From the NCBI GenBank assembly GCA_963205175.1, contig CAUJIW010000020.1, positions 1-36,199 of the forward strand: a DNA stretch of 36,199 bases, written 5' to 3'. Source of the DNA: Pseudomonadota bacterium. GTDB taxonomy: Bacteria > Pseudomonadota > Alphaproteobacteria > Sphingomonadales > Sphingomonadaceae. A program made the translations under genes and the position numbers. Numbering within the stretch: the stretch's first letter is position 1; each line of letters opens with the position of its first letter. Under the pieces are notes generated by a model. The model had not been told where the DNA came from. It ran no database searches and saw nothing but the letters and a program-made list of their open reading frames with translations. Shown here one piece after another: positions 6,910 through 16,713 of the stretch.

Positions 6910-9117
6910 TCAGTCGTCGCGGCGCGGACGGCGCGGACGACGACGATCGGAACGCTCGCCACGATCGTCACCGCCTTCACGCGGCTCACGCGGTTCCCGC
7001 GGCTCACGGGCCGGGCGCTCGTCCGGCAGTTCTTCACCGGTCTCCTGGTTGACGACGCGCATGGACAGGCGGACCTTGCCGCGGTCGTCGATGCCCAGCA
7101 CCTTGACCTTGACCATCTGGCCTTCGGTGAGAACATCCGCCACCTTGGCCAGACGCTCGTTCTGCACTTCCGAGATGTGCACCAGGCCGTCGCGGGCGCC
7201 GAGGAAGTTCACGAAAGCACCGAAGTCGACGATCGACACCACCTTGCCTTCGTAGATCTTGCCCACTTCCGGCTCGGCGACGATGCCCTCGATCCACTTC
7301 AGCGCCGCCTGGATCTGGTCGACGTTGGAGCTCGACACCTTGACGGTGCCGTCGTCCTCGATGTCAACCTTGGCGCCGGTGACCTCGACGATCTCGCGGA
7401 TCACCTTGCCACCAGTGCCGATCACTTCGCGGATTTTCTCCTTCGGGATCTTGATGGTCTCGATGCGCGGCGCGTGCTGGCTCATCTCCTGGCGGGTGCC
7501 GCCGAGCGCGGCGTTCATCTTGCCCAGGATGTGCGCGCGGCCGGCATGGGCCTGCTCCAGCGCCACCTTCATGATCTCCTCGGTGATGCCGGCGACCTTG
7601 ATGTCCATCTGCAGCGCGGTGATGCCCTGCTCGGTGCCCGCGACCTTGAAGTCCATGTCGCCCAGATGGTCCTCGTCACCGAGGATGTCGGAGATCACGG
7701 CGAACTCCTTGCCCTCCAGAATCAGGCCCATGGCGATACCCGAGACCGGCCGCAGCAGCGGCACGCCGGCGTCCATCATCGACAGCGACGCGCCGCAGAC
7801 GCTGGCCATCGAGGAGGAACCGTTGGACTCGGTGATGTCGGAGACGATGCGCACCGTGTAAGGGAAGGCTTCCTTGGTCGGCAGCACCGGGTGCACCGCG
7901 CGCCAGGCCAGCTTGCCATGGCCCACCTCACGCCGGCTCTGGGCGCCGAAGCGGCCCACTTCACCGACCGAGTAGGGCGGGAAGTTGTAGTGCAGCATGA
8001 AGTTCTCGTGACGGATGCCGTCGAGGCCGTCGATCATCTGCTCGTCGTCGCCGGTACCCAGCGTGGTGGTGACCAGCGCCTGGGTTTCACCACGGGTGAA
8101 CAGCGCCGACCCGTGGGTGCGGGGCAGCATCTGCACCTGGCAGTCGATCGGCCGGATGTCGGTGGTGCCGCGGCCGTCGATGCGCTTGCCATCCTTCAGG
8201 ATCGCCGTGCGGACGATGTCCTGCTCCAGCTTCTTCAGCAGCTTGCCGACCAGCTGGGCGCCATTGGCCTCGCCCAGCGCTTCCTGCGCCTTCTTCTTGG
8301 CAACGTCGATCATGTCGCGGCGCGCCGACTTGGCGGTGGTGGCGTAGGCGGCCCGCAGGTCGGCCTCGACCAGGCCCTTCAGCTCGGCATAGAGCGCCGA
8401 GGTATCGGGCTTCGCCGGGATATCCCACGGCTCCTTGGCGGAACGCTCGGCGAGGTCGATGATCGCCTTGATCACCGCCTGCGACTCGCGCTGGCCGAAC
8501 ATCACGGCGCCCAGCATGATCTCCTCGGAGAGCTCCTTGGCTTCCGATTCCACCATCAGCACGGCGTCGTGGGTGCCGGCGACCACCAGGTCGAGCGACG
8601 ATGCCTCGATCTGGTCCTTGGTCGGGTTCAGCACATAGTCGCCGTCAATGTAGCCGACCCTGGCGGCGCCGATCGGGCCCATGAACGGAATGCCGGAAAT
8701 GGTGAGCGCGGCCGACGCGCCAACCATGGCGACGATGTCGGGATCATTCTCGCCGTCGTAGGAGACGGTCTGACAGATCACCAATACCTCGTTGTAGAAG
8801 CCTTCCGGGAACAGCGGCCGGATCGGCCGGTCGATCAGACGGGAAACCAGGGTTTCCTTCTCGGTCGGACGACCTTCCCGCTTGAAGAAGCCGCCGGGGA
8901 TCTTGCCGGCGGCGAAGAATTTTTCCTGGTAGTGGACGGTGAGGGGGAAGAAGTCCTGCCCTTCCTTGACGCTCTTCGCGCCGACCACGGTGCACAGCAC
9001 CGCGGTTTCGCCGTAGGTCGCGAGCACCGCGCCATCGGCCTGACGGGCAATGCGACCCGTCTCCAGGGTCAGCTTGCGGCCACCCCAGGTGATTTCTTTC
9101 TTCTGCATGTCGAACAT
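6910..9117 (-). CDS. pnp: Polyribonucleotide nucleotidyltransferase (PNPase)
   Basis: PNPase degrades RNA 3' to 5' by phosphorolysis and forms the trimeric exonuclease of the degradosome. The 735 residues show the full order: RNase PH domain 1 (with '[19 protein letters not shown]'), the helical linker, RNase PH domain 2 ('[19 protein letters not shown]'), a KH domain with GTGG near residue 564, and an S1 domain from about residue 617. The last 40 residues are an arginine/aspartate/proline tail with repeated REP triplets. The ATG at 9117 gives the usual alphaproteobacterial 'MFD' start and has AGAAAG upstream; an in-frame extension to 9150 is less likely. It lies downstream of rpsO, as in most proteobacteria, behind a 349-base structured leader. 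Confidence 0.97.
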   Translation of the reverse strand: MFDMQKKEITWGGRKLTLETGRIARQADGAVLATYGETAVLCTVVGAKSVKEGQDFFPLTVHYQEKFFAAGKIPGGFFKREGRPTEKETLVSRLIDRPIRPLFPEGFYNEVLVICQTVSYDGENDPDIVAMVGASAALTISGIPFMGPIGAARVGYIDGDYVLNPTKDQIEASSLDLVVAGTHDAVLMVESEAKELSEEIMLGAVMFGQRESQAVIKAIIDLAERSAKEPWDIPAKPDTSALYAELKGLVEADLRAAYATTAKSARRDMIDVAKKKAQEALGEANGAQLVGKLLKKLEQDIVRTAILKDGKRIDGRGTTDIRPIDCQVQMLPRTHGSALFTRGETQALVTTTLGTGDDEQMIDGLDGIRHENFMLHYNFPPYSVGEVGRFGAQSRREVGHGKLAWRAVHPVLPTKEAFPYTVRIVSDITESNGSSSMASVCGASLSMMDAGVPLLRPVSGIAMGLILEGKEFAVISDILGDEDHLGDMDFKVAGTEQGITALQMDIKVAGITEEIMKVALEQAHAGRAHILGKMNAALGGTRQEMSQHAPRIETIKIPKEKIREVIGTGGKVIREIVEVTGAKVDIEDDGTVKVSSSNVDQIQAALKWIEGIVAEPEVGKIYEGKVVSIVDFGAFVNFLGARDGLVHISEVQNERLAKVADVLTEGQMVKVKVLGIDDRGKVRLSMRVVNQETGEELPDERPAREPREPREPREGGDDRGERSDRRRPRRPRRDD

Positions 9118-9393
9118 TGACAGTCTTTCTTCGTATCGCCGGAACCCCATTGCTCCGACGGACCGCGAGACAGGCGGATCGTTTCGCGCAGCCGGTGCGG
9201 ATCACCGGGGCTGCGATTCACCACCCAGCGAGGGAAGCAGCCACATGCCGCCAACCCTCCATCTTGCATGGGCCCGCAGGCCCGAAATGTCCGCTGGAAA
9301 TACCCGAGCGAGACGGCGGACAGCGCCTCGGGGGATCGGATACCCGCCACACGGGGGTGGCGGGAGTGTAGGCCGCGGGGGCCCAAAAGCCAA
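9118..9393 (-). other. Long GC-rich leader region between rpsO and pnp, no gene seen
   Basis: This stretch separates the rpsO terminators from the pnp start. It contains a clear hairpin, CCCGCCAC (9343-9350) with GTGGCGGG (9357-9364). Further G/C-rich inverted repeats are visible, for example GGGCC/GGCCC around 9269-9284. No ORF in it looks like a protein. In well-studied bacteria the pnp leader folds into an RNase III-cleaved stem through which PNPase represses itself; the position and structure here fit that idea, but the sequence does not prove it. Confidence 0.45.
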
Positions 9394-9412
9394 GGCACCG
9401 GCAAGAGGTGCC
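9394..9412 (-). terminator. Second of two tandem hairpins after rpsO
   Basis: GGCACC (9394-9399) pairs with GGTGCC (9407-9412) around a seven-base loop. On the minus strand it is followed by TTGGCTTTT, the same tail as that of the first hairpin 14 bases upstream. A back-up terminator or a duplicated one. Confidence 0.55.
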
Positions 9413-9425
9413 CGAAAAGCCAAGA

Positions 9426-9452
9426 CGCCCGCTCCGGAGTTCGAAGCGGGCG
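9426..9452 (-). terminator. First hairpin terminator after rpsO
   Basis: CGCCCGCT (9426-9433) pairs with AGCGGGCG (9445-9452). On the minus strand the stem begins 14 bases past the rpsO stop and is followed by TCTTGGCTTTT. It probably ends or attenuates the rimP-to-rpsO transcript before pnp. Confidence 0.65.
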
Positions 9453-9466
9453 CCTGTGGGGTTCGC

Positions 9467-9736
9467 TTACTTGCGCAGTCCGAGCCGCTGGATCAGGCTC
9501 TGGTAGCGCTCGACGTCGCGGGACTTCACATAGTCCAGCAGCCGACGCCGCTTGTTGACCAGCATCAGAAGGCCACGCCGGGAGTGGTTGTCCTTCTTGT
9601 GGGTCTTGAAATGCTCGGTGAGGTTGGCGATGCGCTCGGAGAGGATCGCCACCTGGACCTCGGGCGAACCGGTGTCTTCACCGCCGCGCGCATAGGTCTT
9701 GATCAGTTCCTGTTTCTTCTCAGCCGTAATCGACAT
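9467..9736 (-). CDS. rpsO: 30S ribosomal protein S15
   Basis: An 89-residue primary binding protein of 16S rRNA that organises the platform of the small subunit. It has the standard length, and the family signature is plain: '[20 protein letters not shown]' followed by '[19 protein letters not shown]'. A strong ribosome binding site, AAAGGAG, lies six bases before the ATG. The truB stop is only 12 bases upstream, so the ribosome binding site overlaps the end of truB. Two tandem hairpins follow the gene. S15 often represses its own translation through its 5' leader; no separate leader exists here, because truB abuts the gene. Confidence 0.98.
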   Translation of the reverse strand: MSITAEKKQELIKTYARGGEDTGSPEVQVAILSERIANLTEHFKTHKKDNHSRRGLLMLVNKRRRLLDYVKSRDVERYQSLIQRLGLRK

Positions 9737-9748
9737 CGATATCTCCTT

Positions 9749-10654
9749 TCATCCAACGTTCAGCCCCCTCAGTACCCGCACCTGGCCGGCAACGGCCTCG
9801 ACGATGGCGATGGGAACAGACCCGTTCATCGCCATATAGGTGCCAGGCTTGAGGAGAGTCCCCTGGAGCCGCTGCCCTTGACGCAACATGGCGGCCTCCT
9901 CGGGGTTGACGGGCAGAGCCGGGATGTCGTCCAGCCCTGCCGTCAGCGGCAACAATGCCTGTTCCGGGCGCCGCTCTTGAATGAATTGGTCGAGCTTGTC
10001 CAGCGAAATCGCCGTTTCCAGCGCGAACGGTCCCGCCTTGGTCCGCCGGAGCATCGCGACATGGCCCACCGTGCCCAGCGCCGCGGCGAGGTCGCGCGCC
10101 AGCGCCCGCACATAGGTCCCCTTGGAGCACAGCACGTCGAGCGTCACCGCCTCGACCGCCGCGTCCGTGCCGTCGATGGCCGCCACGCCGAGCGCGAAGA
10201 TGGTCACGCCGCGCGGCGCCAGCACCACCGTCTCGCCGGCACGGGCGAGATCATAAGCGCGCGCGCCGTCCACCTTGAGGGCGGAATAGGCCGGCGGGAT
10301 CTGGGTGATGGCGCCGGTGAAAGCCGGCAGTGCCCCCTCGATGGCCGCCAGCGACGGCCGGACCCCGGAAGTGGCGCACACCGCCCCTTCCAGGTCATCC
10401 GTGGTGCGGGCCTCGCCAAAACCGATGGTGAAACGATAGCCCTTGGTCGCGTCCAGCAGGTAGCCCGACAGCTTGGTTGCCTCGCCCAGCGCCACCGGCA
10501 GCACGCCGGTCGCCAGCGGATCAAGCGTGCCGCCGTGACCGATCTTCAGCTTGCCGTAGCCCGCCTGGCGCAGCGCCCGCTGCAGGCGGCCGACCACCTG
10601 GGCCGACGTCAGCCCGAGCGGCTTGTCGACATTGAACCAGCCGTGGAGCGCCAT
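9749..10654 (-). CDS. truB: tRNA pseudouridine(55) synthase TruB
   Basis: Makes pseudouridine 55 in the T-loop of tRNAs and acts as a tRNA chaperone. The protein has 301 residues, normal for the family. The catalytic aspartate is D45 in 'GHGGTLDPLATGVLP', and the 'KPLGLTS' N-terminal motif, 'YSALKVDGARAYDLAR' and 'CSKGTYVRALARDLA' are all present. The C-terminal segment (about residues 240-300) corresponds to the small PUA-like domain of bacterial TruB. It starts three bases after the rbfA stop and ends 12 bases before rpsO, so the three genes are translated from one message. Confidence 0.97.
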   Translation of the reverse strand: MALHGWFNVDKPLGLTSAQVVGRLQRALRQAGYGKLKIGHGGTLDPLATGVLPVALGEATKLSGYLLDATKGYRFTIGFGEARTTDDLEGAVCATSGVRPSLAAIEGALPAFTGAITQIPPAYSALKVDGARAYDLARAGETVVLAPRGVTIFALGVAAIDGTDAAVEAVTLDVLCSKGTYVRALARDLAAALGTVGHVAMLRRTKAGPFALETAISLDKLDQFIQERRPEQALLPLTAGLDDIPALPVNPEEAAMLRQGQRLQGTLLKPGTYMAMNGSVPIAIVEAVAGQVRVLRGLNVG

Positions 10655-10657
10655 GGT

Positions 10658-11086
10658 CTACTGGTCGTCGTCTTCGTCGACCAGGGGCCGGCGCGGCTCG
10701 TCCACCAGATCGCGGGCGACCTTGGGGCTGCGCAGCAGCGCGTCGATGCGGTTGGCGGTGGCGAAGCTGTCGTCGAGTCGGAACACCAGATCGGGCGTGT
10801 ATTTCATCCGCACCCGGTGACCAAGCTCGCCCTTGAGGAAGCGGGCGTGGCGCTTGAGCGCACCCAGGACCGCCTCCTCGTCGGCACCACCCAGCGGCTC
10901 GACGAACACGGTGGCGTGGCGCAGGTCGGGGGACACCTTGACCTGGGTAACCGTGACGGAATGGGTTGCCAGCACGTCGTCCTGCACGTCGCCGCGCGCC
11001 AGCAATTCCGCCAGCACATGGCGGATCTGCTCGCCGACGCGCAGCAGGCGCACCGATTTTCCGCCCTCGGTCTGTTGATAGCGCAT
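10658..11086 (-). CDS. rbfA: 30S ribosome-binding factor RbfA
   Basis: A small KH-fold factor that binds the 16S rRNA 5' helix region during late 30S maturation and cold adaptation. The 142 residues start with a basic N-terminus ([19 protein letters not shown]) and contain the family core '[19 protein letters not shown]' and '[12 protein letters not shown]'. The C-terminal tail is acidic (DEDDDQ). GGAGG lies nine bases before the ATG and forms the foot of a G/C-rich hairpin at 11100-11120, between infB and rbfA. Context between infB and truB is the classic order. Confidence 0.96.
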   Translation of the reverse strand: MRYQQTEGGKSVRLLRVGEQIRHVLAELLARGDVQDDVLATHSVTVTQVKVSPDLRHATVFVEPLGGADEEAVLGALKRHARFLKGELGHRVRMKYTPDLVFRLDDSFATANRIDALLRSPKVARDLVDEPRRPLVDEDDDQ

Positions 11087-11099
11087 GGCCGGTTCCTCC

Positions 11100-11120
11100 C
11101 CCTCTCCGGGAGGGAGAGGG
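11100..11120 (-). promoter_or_regulatory. Hairpin next to the rbfA ribosome binding site
   Basis: CCCTCTCC (11100-11107) and GGAGAGGG (11113-11120) form an 8-bp stem with a five-base loop in the 42 bases between infB and rbfA. In the minus-strand RNA the stem's 3' arm runs directly into GGGGAGGAA, the rbfA ribosome binding site. It may adjust rbfA translation or partly terminate transcription, but no T-tract follows, so termination is less likely. Confidence 0.5.
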
Positions 11121-11128
11121 TGTAAGCG

Positions 11129-13822
11129 TTAGAGCGTCCGCTCGCGTTGCTCGATCTCGTAAGCCTCGATCATGTCGCCAACCTTGATGTCCTGGAAGTT
11201 CTCCAGCGTGACACCGCATTCGAGACCCGCGCGCACGTCGTTGACGTCATCCTTGAAACGCCGCAGCGACGACAGCGAACCGTCGTAGACAATGACGTCG
11301 TCGCGCAGGATGCGGGCCTTGAGGTTGCGCTTGAGATTGCCTTCGCGGACGATGAGACCGGCGGCCTTGCCGGCCTTGCCGGCCTGGAACACCTCGCGGA
11401 CCTCGGCGCGGCCGACCACATTCTCCACCATCTCCGGGCCGAGCTGGCCGGCCATGGCGGCCTTCATGTCGTCCACCAGGTCGTAGATGATGTTGTAGTA
11501 CTTCAGCACCACGCCATCGCGCTCCGCGACCTCGCGGGCCTTGGCGTTGGCGCGGACGTTGAAGCCGACGATCGGCGCGTTCGAGGCTTTCGCCAGCGTC
11601 ACGTCGGATTCGGTGATTCCACCCACCGCCGCGTGCAGCACGCGCGCCTTGATCTCCTCGGTCGACAGCTTGTTGACGGCCTGGGAGATCGCCTCCACCG
11701 AACCATGCACGTCGGCCTTGATGACCACCGGGAATTCCTTGGCCTTGGACGCCTTGAGCGCCGAGAACATGGATTCCAGCGAGGTCGGCGCCACCGTCTG
11801 GCGCTTGCGCTGGGCCAGCGTCTGGCGATAGGCCGCCACTTCGCGGGCACGCGCTTCCGACTCGACGACCGAGAAGGCATCACCGGCGCCCGGCACGCCG
11901 GACAGACCGAGAACTTCGACGGGCTGCGACGGTCCGGCCGACTTGATCTGGCGCCCCTTGTCGTCGACCAGCGCGCGCACCTTGCCCCATTCGGCGCCAA
12001 CCACGAAGATGTCACCCACCTTCACGGTGCCGCGGCTGACCAGCACGGTCGCGAGCGGACCCCGGCCCTTGTCAAGCTTGGCCTCGATCACCGTACCTTC
12101 GCCCGGACGATCCGGATTGGCCTTAAGCTCCAGGATTTCCGCCTGCAGCAGGATCTTCTCGATCAGTTCGTCCAGGCCGAGCTTCTTCAGCGCCGACACT
12201 TCAACGTCCTGCACCTCGCCACCGAAGGCTTCCACCTGCACGTCGTGCTGCAGCAGCGCCTCGCGGACCTTGGCCGGGTTGGCGCCCGGCTTGTCCATCT
12301 TGTTGATGGCGACGATCATCGGCACGCCGGCCGCCTTGGTATGATTGATGGCCTCGATGGTCTGCGGCATCAGGCCATCGTCCGCCGCCACCACCAGGAT
12401 GACGATGTCGGTGACGTTGGCACCGCGCGCGCGCATCTCGGTGAAGGCCTCGTGGCCCGGCGTGTCGAGGAAGGTGATCTTGTCGCCCGACTTCACCGTC
12501 ACCTGGTAGGCGCCGATGTGCTGGGTGATGCCGCCGGCCTCGCCCGCCACCACATCGGTGCCGCGCAGGGCATCCAGCAGCGAGGTCTTGCCGTGATCGA
12601 CGTGGCCCATGATGGTGACCACCGGCGGCCGCGGCTGCAGATCGCCCTCGACGTCCTCGCCGCCGGTCAGACCGATTTCGACGTCGGACTCGGCGACACG
12701 CTTCACCATGTGGCCGAAGTCGGTGACAATCAGTTCAGCGGTGTCCTGGTCGATCGACTGGTTGAGCGTGGCGACCACGCCCATCTTGAACAGCGCCTTG
12801 ATCACGTCGGAGGCGCGCTCGGCCATGCGGTTGGCCAGTTCCTGCACCGTGATCGTCTCCGGCACCACCACTTCGCGCACCTGCTTGGCGGCCTGGCCCG
12901 GCATCATGTGCGAACGGCGTTCCTTCTCGCGGGCGCGCTTGAGCGCCGCCATCGAGCGCACGCGCACCGAATCCTCGTCCTCCAGCGCCCGCACCACCGT
13001 CAGCTTGCCGGACTGGCGACGCTCGTCACCCTTGACGCGGGCCGGCTTGTGAACCTCGGGCTTGCGCTTGGCAGGCTGGCCCGGCCGGGCGCGCTCGGCG
13101 TCGTCCTCTTCGGCATCCGCCTTCAGCTTGACCGGGCGCGCCTCGGCACCCGGCGCACGCGCCTCGGTCTCGGCATCCGACGCCGGCGCCGCCTGGGTGG
13201 CCGCGGCCTCCGCTTCGGCGGCGGCGGCCTCCTCTTCCCCGGCGCGACGCTTGGCCTCGCGGGCCTCGCGTTCAGCGGCCAGCGCGGCCTCACGCTCCAG
13301 ATCGGTGCGACGACGCTGTTCCTCAAGCGCGCGCATCCGCTCCTCTTCCGCCTGACGGATGGCGGCCTGCACCCGCTCCTGGCGGGTCAACCGGTCCTCG
13401 CCGGTGATCGGCGCGATAGGACGACGCGCGGGCGCCGGTGCCGGTGCCGGCGCCGGCTTGGCGGCGGGCGCGGGGGCAGCGGCGGCCGGGGCGGGCGCGG
13501 CAGCCGGCTGAACCGGTTCCGGCGGCGGCGGTGGCGGCGCGGACTCGACAACGGGAGGCGGCGCGGGGGGCGCGACGGGCTTGGGCGCCTCGACGACGGG
13601 GGCCATAGGAGCGGCGGGCGGCGGTGGCGCAACGGGTTCCGGCGCCGGCGTCTCGACCTCGGCGCTTTCAGCCTTGCCAAGCACGCGCCGCTTCTTCACC
13701 TCGACCATGACAGTCTTGGAGCGACCATGGCTGAAGCTCTGCTTCACCTTGCCGGCCTCGATGGTCTTCTTGATGCCCAGCGGGGGCCGCGAGCCCAGCG
13801 TCAGTTTCTTATCGTCGTTCAT
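11129..13822 (-). CDS. infB: Translation initiation factor IF-2
   Basis: A GTPase that brings fMet-tRNA to the 30S subunit and promotes subunit joining. The 897 residues have a long N-terminal region: a basic start, an Ala/Pro-rich low-complexity stretch at about residues 60-145, then a charged coiled-coil-like region (about 150-270). The G domain has G1 'GHVDHGKT' at 406-413, G3 DTPGH from 453 and G4 NKMD at 507-510, followed by domains II to IV that end in '[16 protein letters not shown]'. All catalytic signatures are intact. It lies 32 bases after ylxR in the nusA-infB operon. The proline/alanine stretch is biased but in frame and normal for high-GC alphaproteobacteria. Confidence 0.98.
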   Translation of the reverse strand: MNDDKKLTLGSRPPLGIKKTIEAGKVKQSFSHGRSKTVMVEVKKRRVLGKAESAEVETPAPEPVAPPPPAAPMAPVVEAPKPVAPPAPPPVVESAPPPPPPEPVQPAAAPAPAAAAPAPAAKPAPAPAPAPARRPIAPITGEDRLTRQERVQAAIRQAEEERMRALEEQRRRTDLEREAALAAEREAREAKRRAGEEEAAAAEAEAAATQAAPASDAETEARAPGAEARPVKLKADAEEDDAERARPGQPAKRKPEVHKPARVKGDERRQSGKLTVVRALEDEDSVRVRSMAALKRAREKERRSHMMPGQAAKQVREVVVPETITVQELANRMAERASDVIKALFKMGVVATLNQSIDQDTAELIVTDFGHMVKRVAESDVEIGLTGGEDVEGDLQPRPPVVTIMGHVDHGKTSLLDALRGTDVVAGEAGGITQHIGAYQVTVKSGDKITFLDTPGHEAFTEMRARGANVTDIVILVVAADDGLMPQTIEAINHTKAAGVPMIVAINKMDKPGANPAKVREALLQHDVQVEAFGGEVQDVEVSALKKLGLDELIEKILLQAEILELKANPDRPGEGTVIEAKLDKGRGPLATVLVSRGTVKVGDIFVVGAEWGKVRALVDDKGRQIKSAGPSQPVEVLGLSGVPGAGDAFSVVESEARAREVAAYRQTLAQRKRQTVAPTSLESMFSALKASKAKEFPVVIKADVHGSVEAISQAVNKLSTEEIKARVLHAAVGGITESDVTLAKASNAPIVGFNVRANAKAREVAERDGVVLKYYNIIYDLVDDMKAAMAGQLGPEMVENVVGRAEVREVFQAGKAGKAAGLIVREGNLKRNLKARILRDDVIVYDGSLSSLRRFKDDVNDVRAGLECGVTLENFQDIKVGDMIEAYEIEQRERTL

Positions 13823-13854
13823 CCAAAAACCGTCCTAAACTTCCTGCCTCGGGC

Positions 13855-14496
13855 TCAGTCGCCGGTCGCCGGAGTGGCAACAAACGCAGCCCAACGGCGC
13901 ACGTCTTCAGCGACGCGCCGCGAGGCTCCCGAGTCAATGACCGCAGCGTGTACCATATTATCCCGGCCCAACGCCAAGCCCAAATCAGCCCGTGTGACAG
14001 GCAGTGTCATCACCCATGCATCCGGGCACCAGGTCCGCACGCCGCCATCCAGCTTGCCGGCGCCATCGGCGGCGGCATCGGCGGCATGCAGCAGTCCAAA
14101 CACCCGGCCGGCGCGGATCGCTTCCTGCACCCGGTCGAAACCGAAGGTGAGGTTGCCGGCCCGGTTTTCCAGCCCCAGCCGGTTGAGCGTCCGCTGCGCC
14201 AGCCCGGCGGCGATGCGATCGGGCAGGTCGTCGGCGAGTTTCAGCGCCCCGGCGTCCACCTTCAGCGTACGGGCCAGCTGACCGCGCAGTCGTCCCTTGG
14301 CCAGTGCCGTCTCCAGCGCAGGACGGTCGGGGCCGATCCAGGCCCCGCGGCCGCCCAGTTTGTTGCCGAGGTCGGCGACGACCTCGCCGTCGGGGCCGAC
14401 CGCCAGGCGGATCAGCCCCGTGCGCTCATGCCGCTCGCCGGAGAGGATGCAGCGGCGGATGGACTCGTCTGACGCCTCAGCCTTGCTCACCCTCAC
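13855..14496 (-). CDS. ylxR: RNA-binding protein of the YlxR/DUF448 family with a C-terminal L7Ae-like part
   Basis: 213 residues. The N-terminal third is the YlxR (DUF448) domain: 'IRRCILSGERHERTGLIRLA', then 'LGNKLGGRGAWIGPDR'. The second half, with 'LGLENRAGNLTFGFDRVQ', 'GRVFGLLHAADAAADG' and 'LALGRDNMVHAAVI', has the look of an L7Ae/L30e-type RNA-binding domain, the usual alphaproteobacterial form. The gene begins with GTG at 14496 and overlaps nusA by 20 bases, which implies coupled translation. A second in-frame GTG at 14490, preceded by GAGGGTGAG, is an equally good start. It sits between nusA and infB, its standard place. YlxR proteins are linked to RNA metabolism, but no precise activity is settled. 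Confidence 0.9.
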   Translation of the reverse strand: MRVSKAEASDESIRRCILSGERHERTGLIRLAVGPDGEVVADLGNKLGGRGAWIGPDRPALETALAKGRLRGQLARTLKVDAGALKLADDLPDRIAAGLAQRTLNRLGLENRAGNLTFGFDRVQEAIRAGRVFGLLHAADAAADGAGKLDGGVRTWCPDAWVMTLPVTRADLGLALGRDNMVHAAVIDSGASRRVAEDVRRWAAFVATPATGD

Positions 14497-16009
14497 CCTC
14501 GAACCAGTGGGCGCGCGCCGCCATGATGATGCGGTTGCCCTCCTCCTCCGACAGCCCGAAATCCTTCAGGATGCCGTCCTTCTTGGCAATCAGCTCGTCC
14601 GTTGCCAGATCGGCCAGATCGTCGAGCGTCTTGATACCCGCCTGACCCAGCACCAGGAGCATCGGTTCGGTCAGCCCGTCGATGGCGGCCAGCGCATCCT
14701 CGACGCCCAGCGCCACGCGCTCCTCGCGCGCCTTCTCGGCCCGGCGCTCCAGCGCTTCCTGGGCGCGGCTCTGCAGTTCCTGGGCGACATCCTCGTCCAG
14801 TCCCTCGATGCCGGCCAGATCGTCGATCTCGACGAACGCCACTTCCTCCAGCTCGGTGAAGCCTTCGGCCACCAGCAGCTGGGCCAGCGTCTCGTCGACG
14901 TCCAGCTCGTTGATGAACATCTCGGAGCGTTCCTTGAATTCCTTCTGGCGACGCTCGGATTCCTCGGCCTCGGTGAGGATGTCGATGGTCCAGCCGGTCA
15001 GCTGGCTGGCCAGGCGGACGTTCTGGCCGCGCCGGCCGATGGCCAGGCTCAGCTGGTCGTCGGGGACCACCACCTCGATGCGGCGATCTTCCTCATCGAG
15101 CACGACCTTGGTGACTTCCGCCGGCTGCAGCGCGTTGACGATGAAGGTGGCGGGATCGGGCGACCAGGGGATGATGTCGATCTTCTCGCCCTGCAATTCC
15201 TGCACCACCGCCTGCACGCGGCTGCCCTTCATGCCGACGCAAGCGCCGACCGGATCGATCGAGCCGTCGTTGGAGATGACGCCGATCTTGGCACGCGAGC
15301 CCGGATCGCGGGCGCAGGCCTTGATTTCGATGACGCCGTCGTAGATCTCCGGCACTTCCTGCGCGAACAGCTTTTTCATGAACTCCGGATGCGCGCGGGA
15401 GAGGAAGATCTGCGGACCGCGGTTCTCGCGGCGCACACTCATGATATAGGCCCGCACGCGGTCGCCGACGCGCAGCGTCTCGCGCGGGATCTGCTGGTCA
15501 CGGCGGATGACGCCCTCGGCCTTGCCGAGGTCCACCACCACATGGCCGAACTCGACGCGTTTGACGACGCCGGTGATAACCTCGCCGACGCGGTCCTTGA
15601 ACTCCTCGAACTGGCGGTCGCGCTCGGCGTCGCGCACCTTCTGCACGATCACCTGCTTGGCCGACTGGGCGGCGATGCGACCGAAGTCGAGCGGCGGCAA
15701 CGGATCAGTGATGAAATCACCGACCACGGCACCAGGCTTGCGCGACTGGGCATCGACGACCGAGATCTGCTTGAACAGGTCTTCCGGCAGCTCGACCACC
15801 TCGACCACCCGCCACAGCCGCATGTCGCCGGTCTTGGGGTCGATCTTGGCGCGGATGTCGTTCTCCGAGCCGTAGCGGGCACGGGCGGCGCGCTGGATCG
15901 CCTCCTCCATCGCCTCAAGCACGACACCCTTGTCGATCGACTTCTCGCGCGCCACCGCGTCGGCGATGGCGAGCAGTTCCATTTTGTTGGCGCTGATTGC
16001 GGTTGCCAT
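14477..16009 (-). CDS. nusA: Transcription termination/antitermination factor NusA
   Basis: Binds RNA polymerase and controls pausing, termination and rRNA antitermination. The protein has 510 residues. In order: an N-terminal polymerase-binding domain ('[17 protein letters not shown]'), an S1 domain around residues 135-200 ('[19 protein letters not shown]'), two KH domains ('[16 protein letters not shown]' and '[18 protein letters not shown]'), and a helical, acidic C-terminal region that carries two repeat-like segments and ends in an acidic tail. The frame is open much further upstream, through rimP sequence, but the ATG at 16009 with AGGAC four bases before it and the start '[17 protein letters not shown]' is clearly right. 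The rimP stop is 35 bases upstream. Confidence 0.97.
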   Translation of the reverse strand: MATAISANKMELLAIADAVAREKSIDKGVVLEAMEEAIQRAARARYGSENDIRAKIDPKTGDMRLWRVVEVVELPEDLFKQISVVDAQSRKPGAVVGDFITDPLPPLDFGRIAAQSAKQVIVQKVRDAERDRQFEEFKDRVGEVITGVVKRVEFGHVVVDLGKAEGVIRRDQQIPRETLRVGDRVRAYIMSVRRENRGPQIFLSRAHPEFMKKLFAQEVPEIYDGVIEIKACARDPGSRAKIGVISNDGSIDPVGACVGMKGSRVQAVVQELQGEKIDIIPWSPDPATFIVNALQPAEVTKVVLDEEDRRIEVVVPDDQLSLAIGRRGQNVRLASQLTGWTIDILTEAEESERRQKEFKERSEMFINELDVDETLAQLLVAEGFTELEEVAFVEIDDLAGIEGLDEDVAQELQSRAQEALERRAEKAREERVALGVEDALAAIDGLTEPMLLVLGQAGIKTLDDLADLATDELIAKKDGILKDFGLSEEEGNRIIMAARAHWFEGEGEQG

Positions 16010-16044
16010 GTGTCCTCGGTCCTCTCCTCGTGGGCCGGTGGGCC

Positions 16045-16539
16045 TTATTCGGGTCTGGCGGGCGCGGTGGCCCGGATGAGTGCATCGGTAAGCACCAGCT
16101 TGGCGCCGGCGATGGCGCTGAGTGGCACGGTGAAATCGCCGGCCTCGGTGGCGACGGTGAGCTGGTCGCCGGCAAGCCCCCGGATCACACCCACCAGCCG
16201 CTTGCGCCCCTCGACCGGGGTCGCCAGCGTGATCCGCACCTCGTGGCCGGCCCAGTTGACATAATCCTTCGGCCGGGTCAGCGGCCGGTCGATACCCGGC
16301 GAGGAGACTTCCAGGCGATACTCGCCTTCGATCGGATCCTCGATATCGAGCATGTCGGAAATCGCCCGGCTGATCGCCTCGCAGTCCTCGATCACCAGCT
16401 GGCCGGTCTCCGGCCGCTCCGCCATCACCTGCAGCACCGCCCGCTTCTCGCCGCCGCCGAAACTGACGCGCACCAGCTCGTAGCCCAGTCGGGTGACGAT
16501 GGGCTCGATGAGTGCGGTGAGGCGCGCGATGTCCGCCAA
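16045..16539 (-). CDS. rimP: Ribosome maturation factor RimP
   Basis: Needed for 30S assembly; acts on S12 and the pseudoknot region of 16S rRNA. The family core is clear: 'ALIEPIVTRLGYELVRVSF', 'DCEAISRAISDMLD', and the diagnostic 'YRLEVSSPGIDRPL'. No ATG exists in frame at a sensible place. The TTG at 16539 is chosen because GGAG lies six bases before it and it gives a protein of 164 residues, a normal size. In-frame TTG codons at 16551 and 16623 are alternatives; the longest would add 28 residues that do not look like RimP. It is the first gene behind the strong promoter at 16651-16679 and leads the rimP-nusA-ylxR-infB operon. Confidence 0.92.
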   Translation of the reverse strand: MADIARLTALIEPIVTRLGYELVRVSFGGGEKRAVLQVMAERPETGQLVIEDCEAISRAISDMLDIEDPIEGEYRLEVSSPGIDRPLTRPKDYVNWAGHEVRITLATPVEGRKRLVGVIRGLAGDQLTVATEAGDFTVPLSAIAGAKLVLTDALIRATAPARPE

Positions 16540-16650
16540 CGGCAGCTCCAATGCGAAGGATCGAAACCCCGCATGGACAAACCCGGCTGGCGCCGCCGCG
16601 AGACTTCGTGGCGACTTCCGCAAGGCTGACCATGTGGAAGATTGTCAAGC

Positions 16651-16679
16651 GCTATACCTGCGCGGCGGCACAATTGCAA
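16651..16679 (-). promoter_or_regulatory. Predicted sigma-70-type promoter for the rimP-nusA-infB operon
   Basis: On the minus strand TTGCAA (16674-16679) is followed after exactly 17 bases by TATAGC (16651-16656), each matching four of six consensus positions. It sits between the trmB stop (16714) and the rimP start, so the transcript would begin near 16645. That leaves a leader of about 20-105 bases, depending on which TTG starts rimP. This is the best-looking promoter in the window. A TTGACA just downstream (16643-16648) lacks a partner -10 box. Confidence 0.6.
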
Positions 16680-16713
16680 GGGAGCGATCTGACGTACAGC
16701 CCGCGCGCGCCGC

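Noticed and set aside
9118-9393. Possible small genes in the pnp leader
   Set aside because: Short open frames exist in several directions, but none has a convincing ribosome binding site or protein-like sequence.
13400-13640. Proline/alanine low-complexity stretch as a possible foreign or frameshifted segment in infB
   Set aside because: It stays in frame, lies in the variable N-terminal region of IF-2, and such stretches are usual in high-GC alphaproteobacteria.
11147-14281. 1044-codon open frame on the + strand opposite infB and ylxR
   Set aside because: Shadow of IF-2: composition is dominated by Arg, His, Gly and Leu with no family motifs. Similar shadows opposite pnp (7177-9120), nusA (14297-16264) and hisD (32261-33673) were rejected for the same reason.
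16643-16648. TTGACA on the - strand as a -35 box for rimP
   Set aside because: No acceptable -10 box lies 16-18 bases downstream; the TTGCAA/TATAGC pair just upstream is much better.
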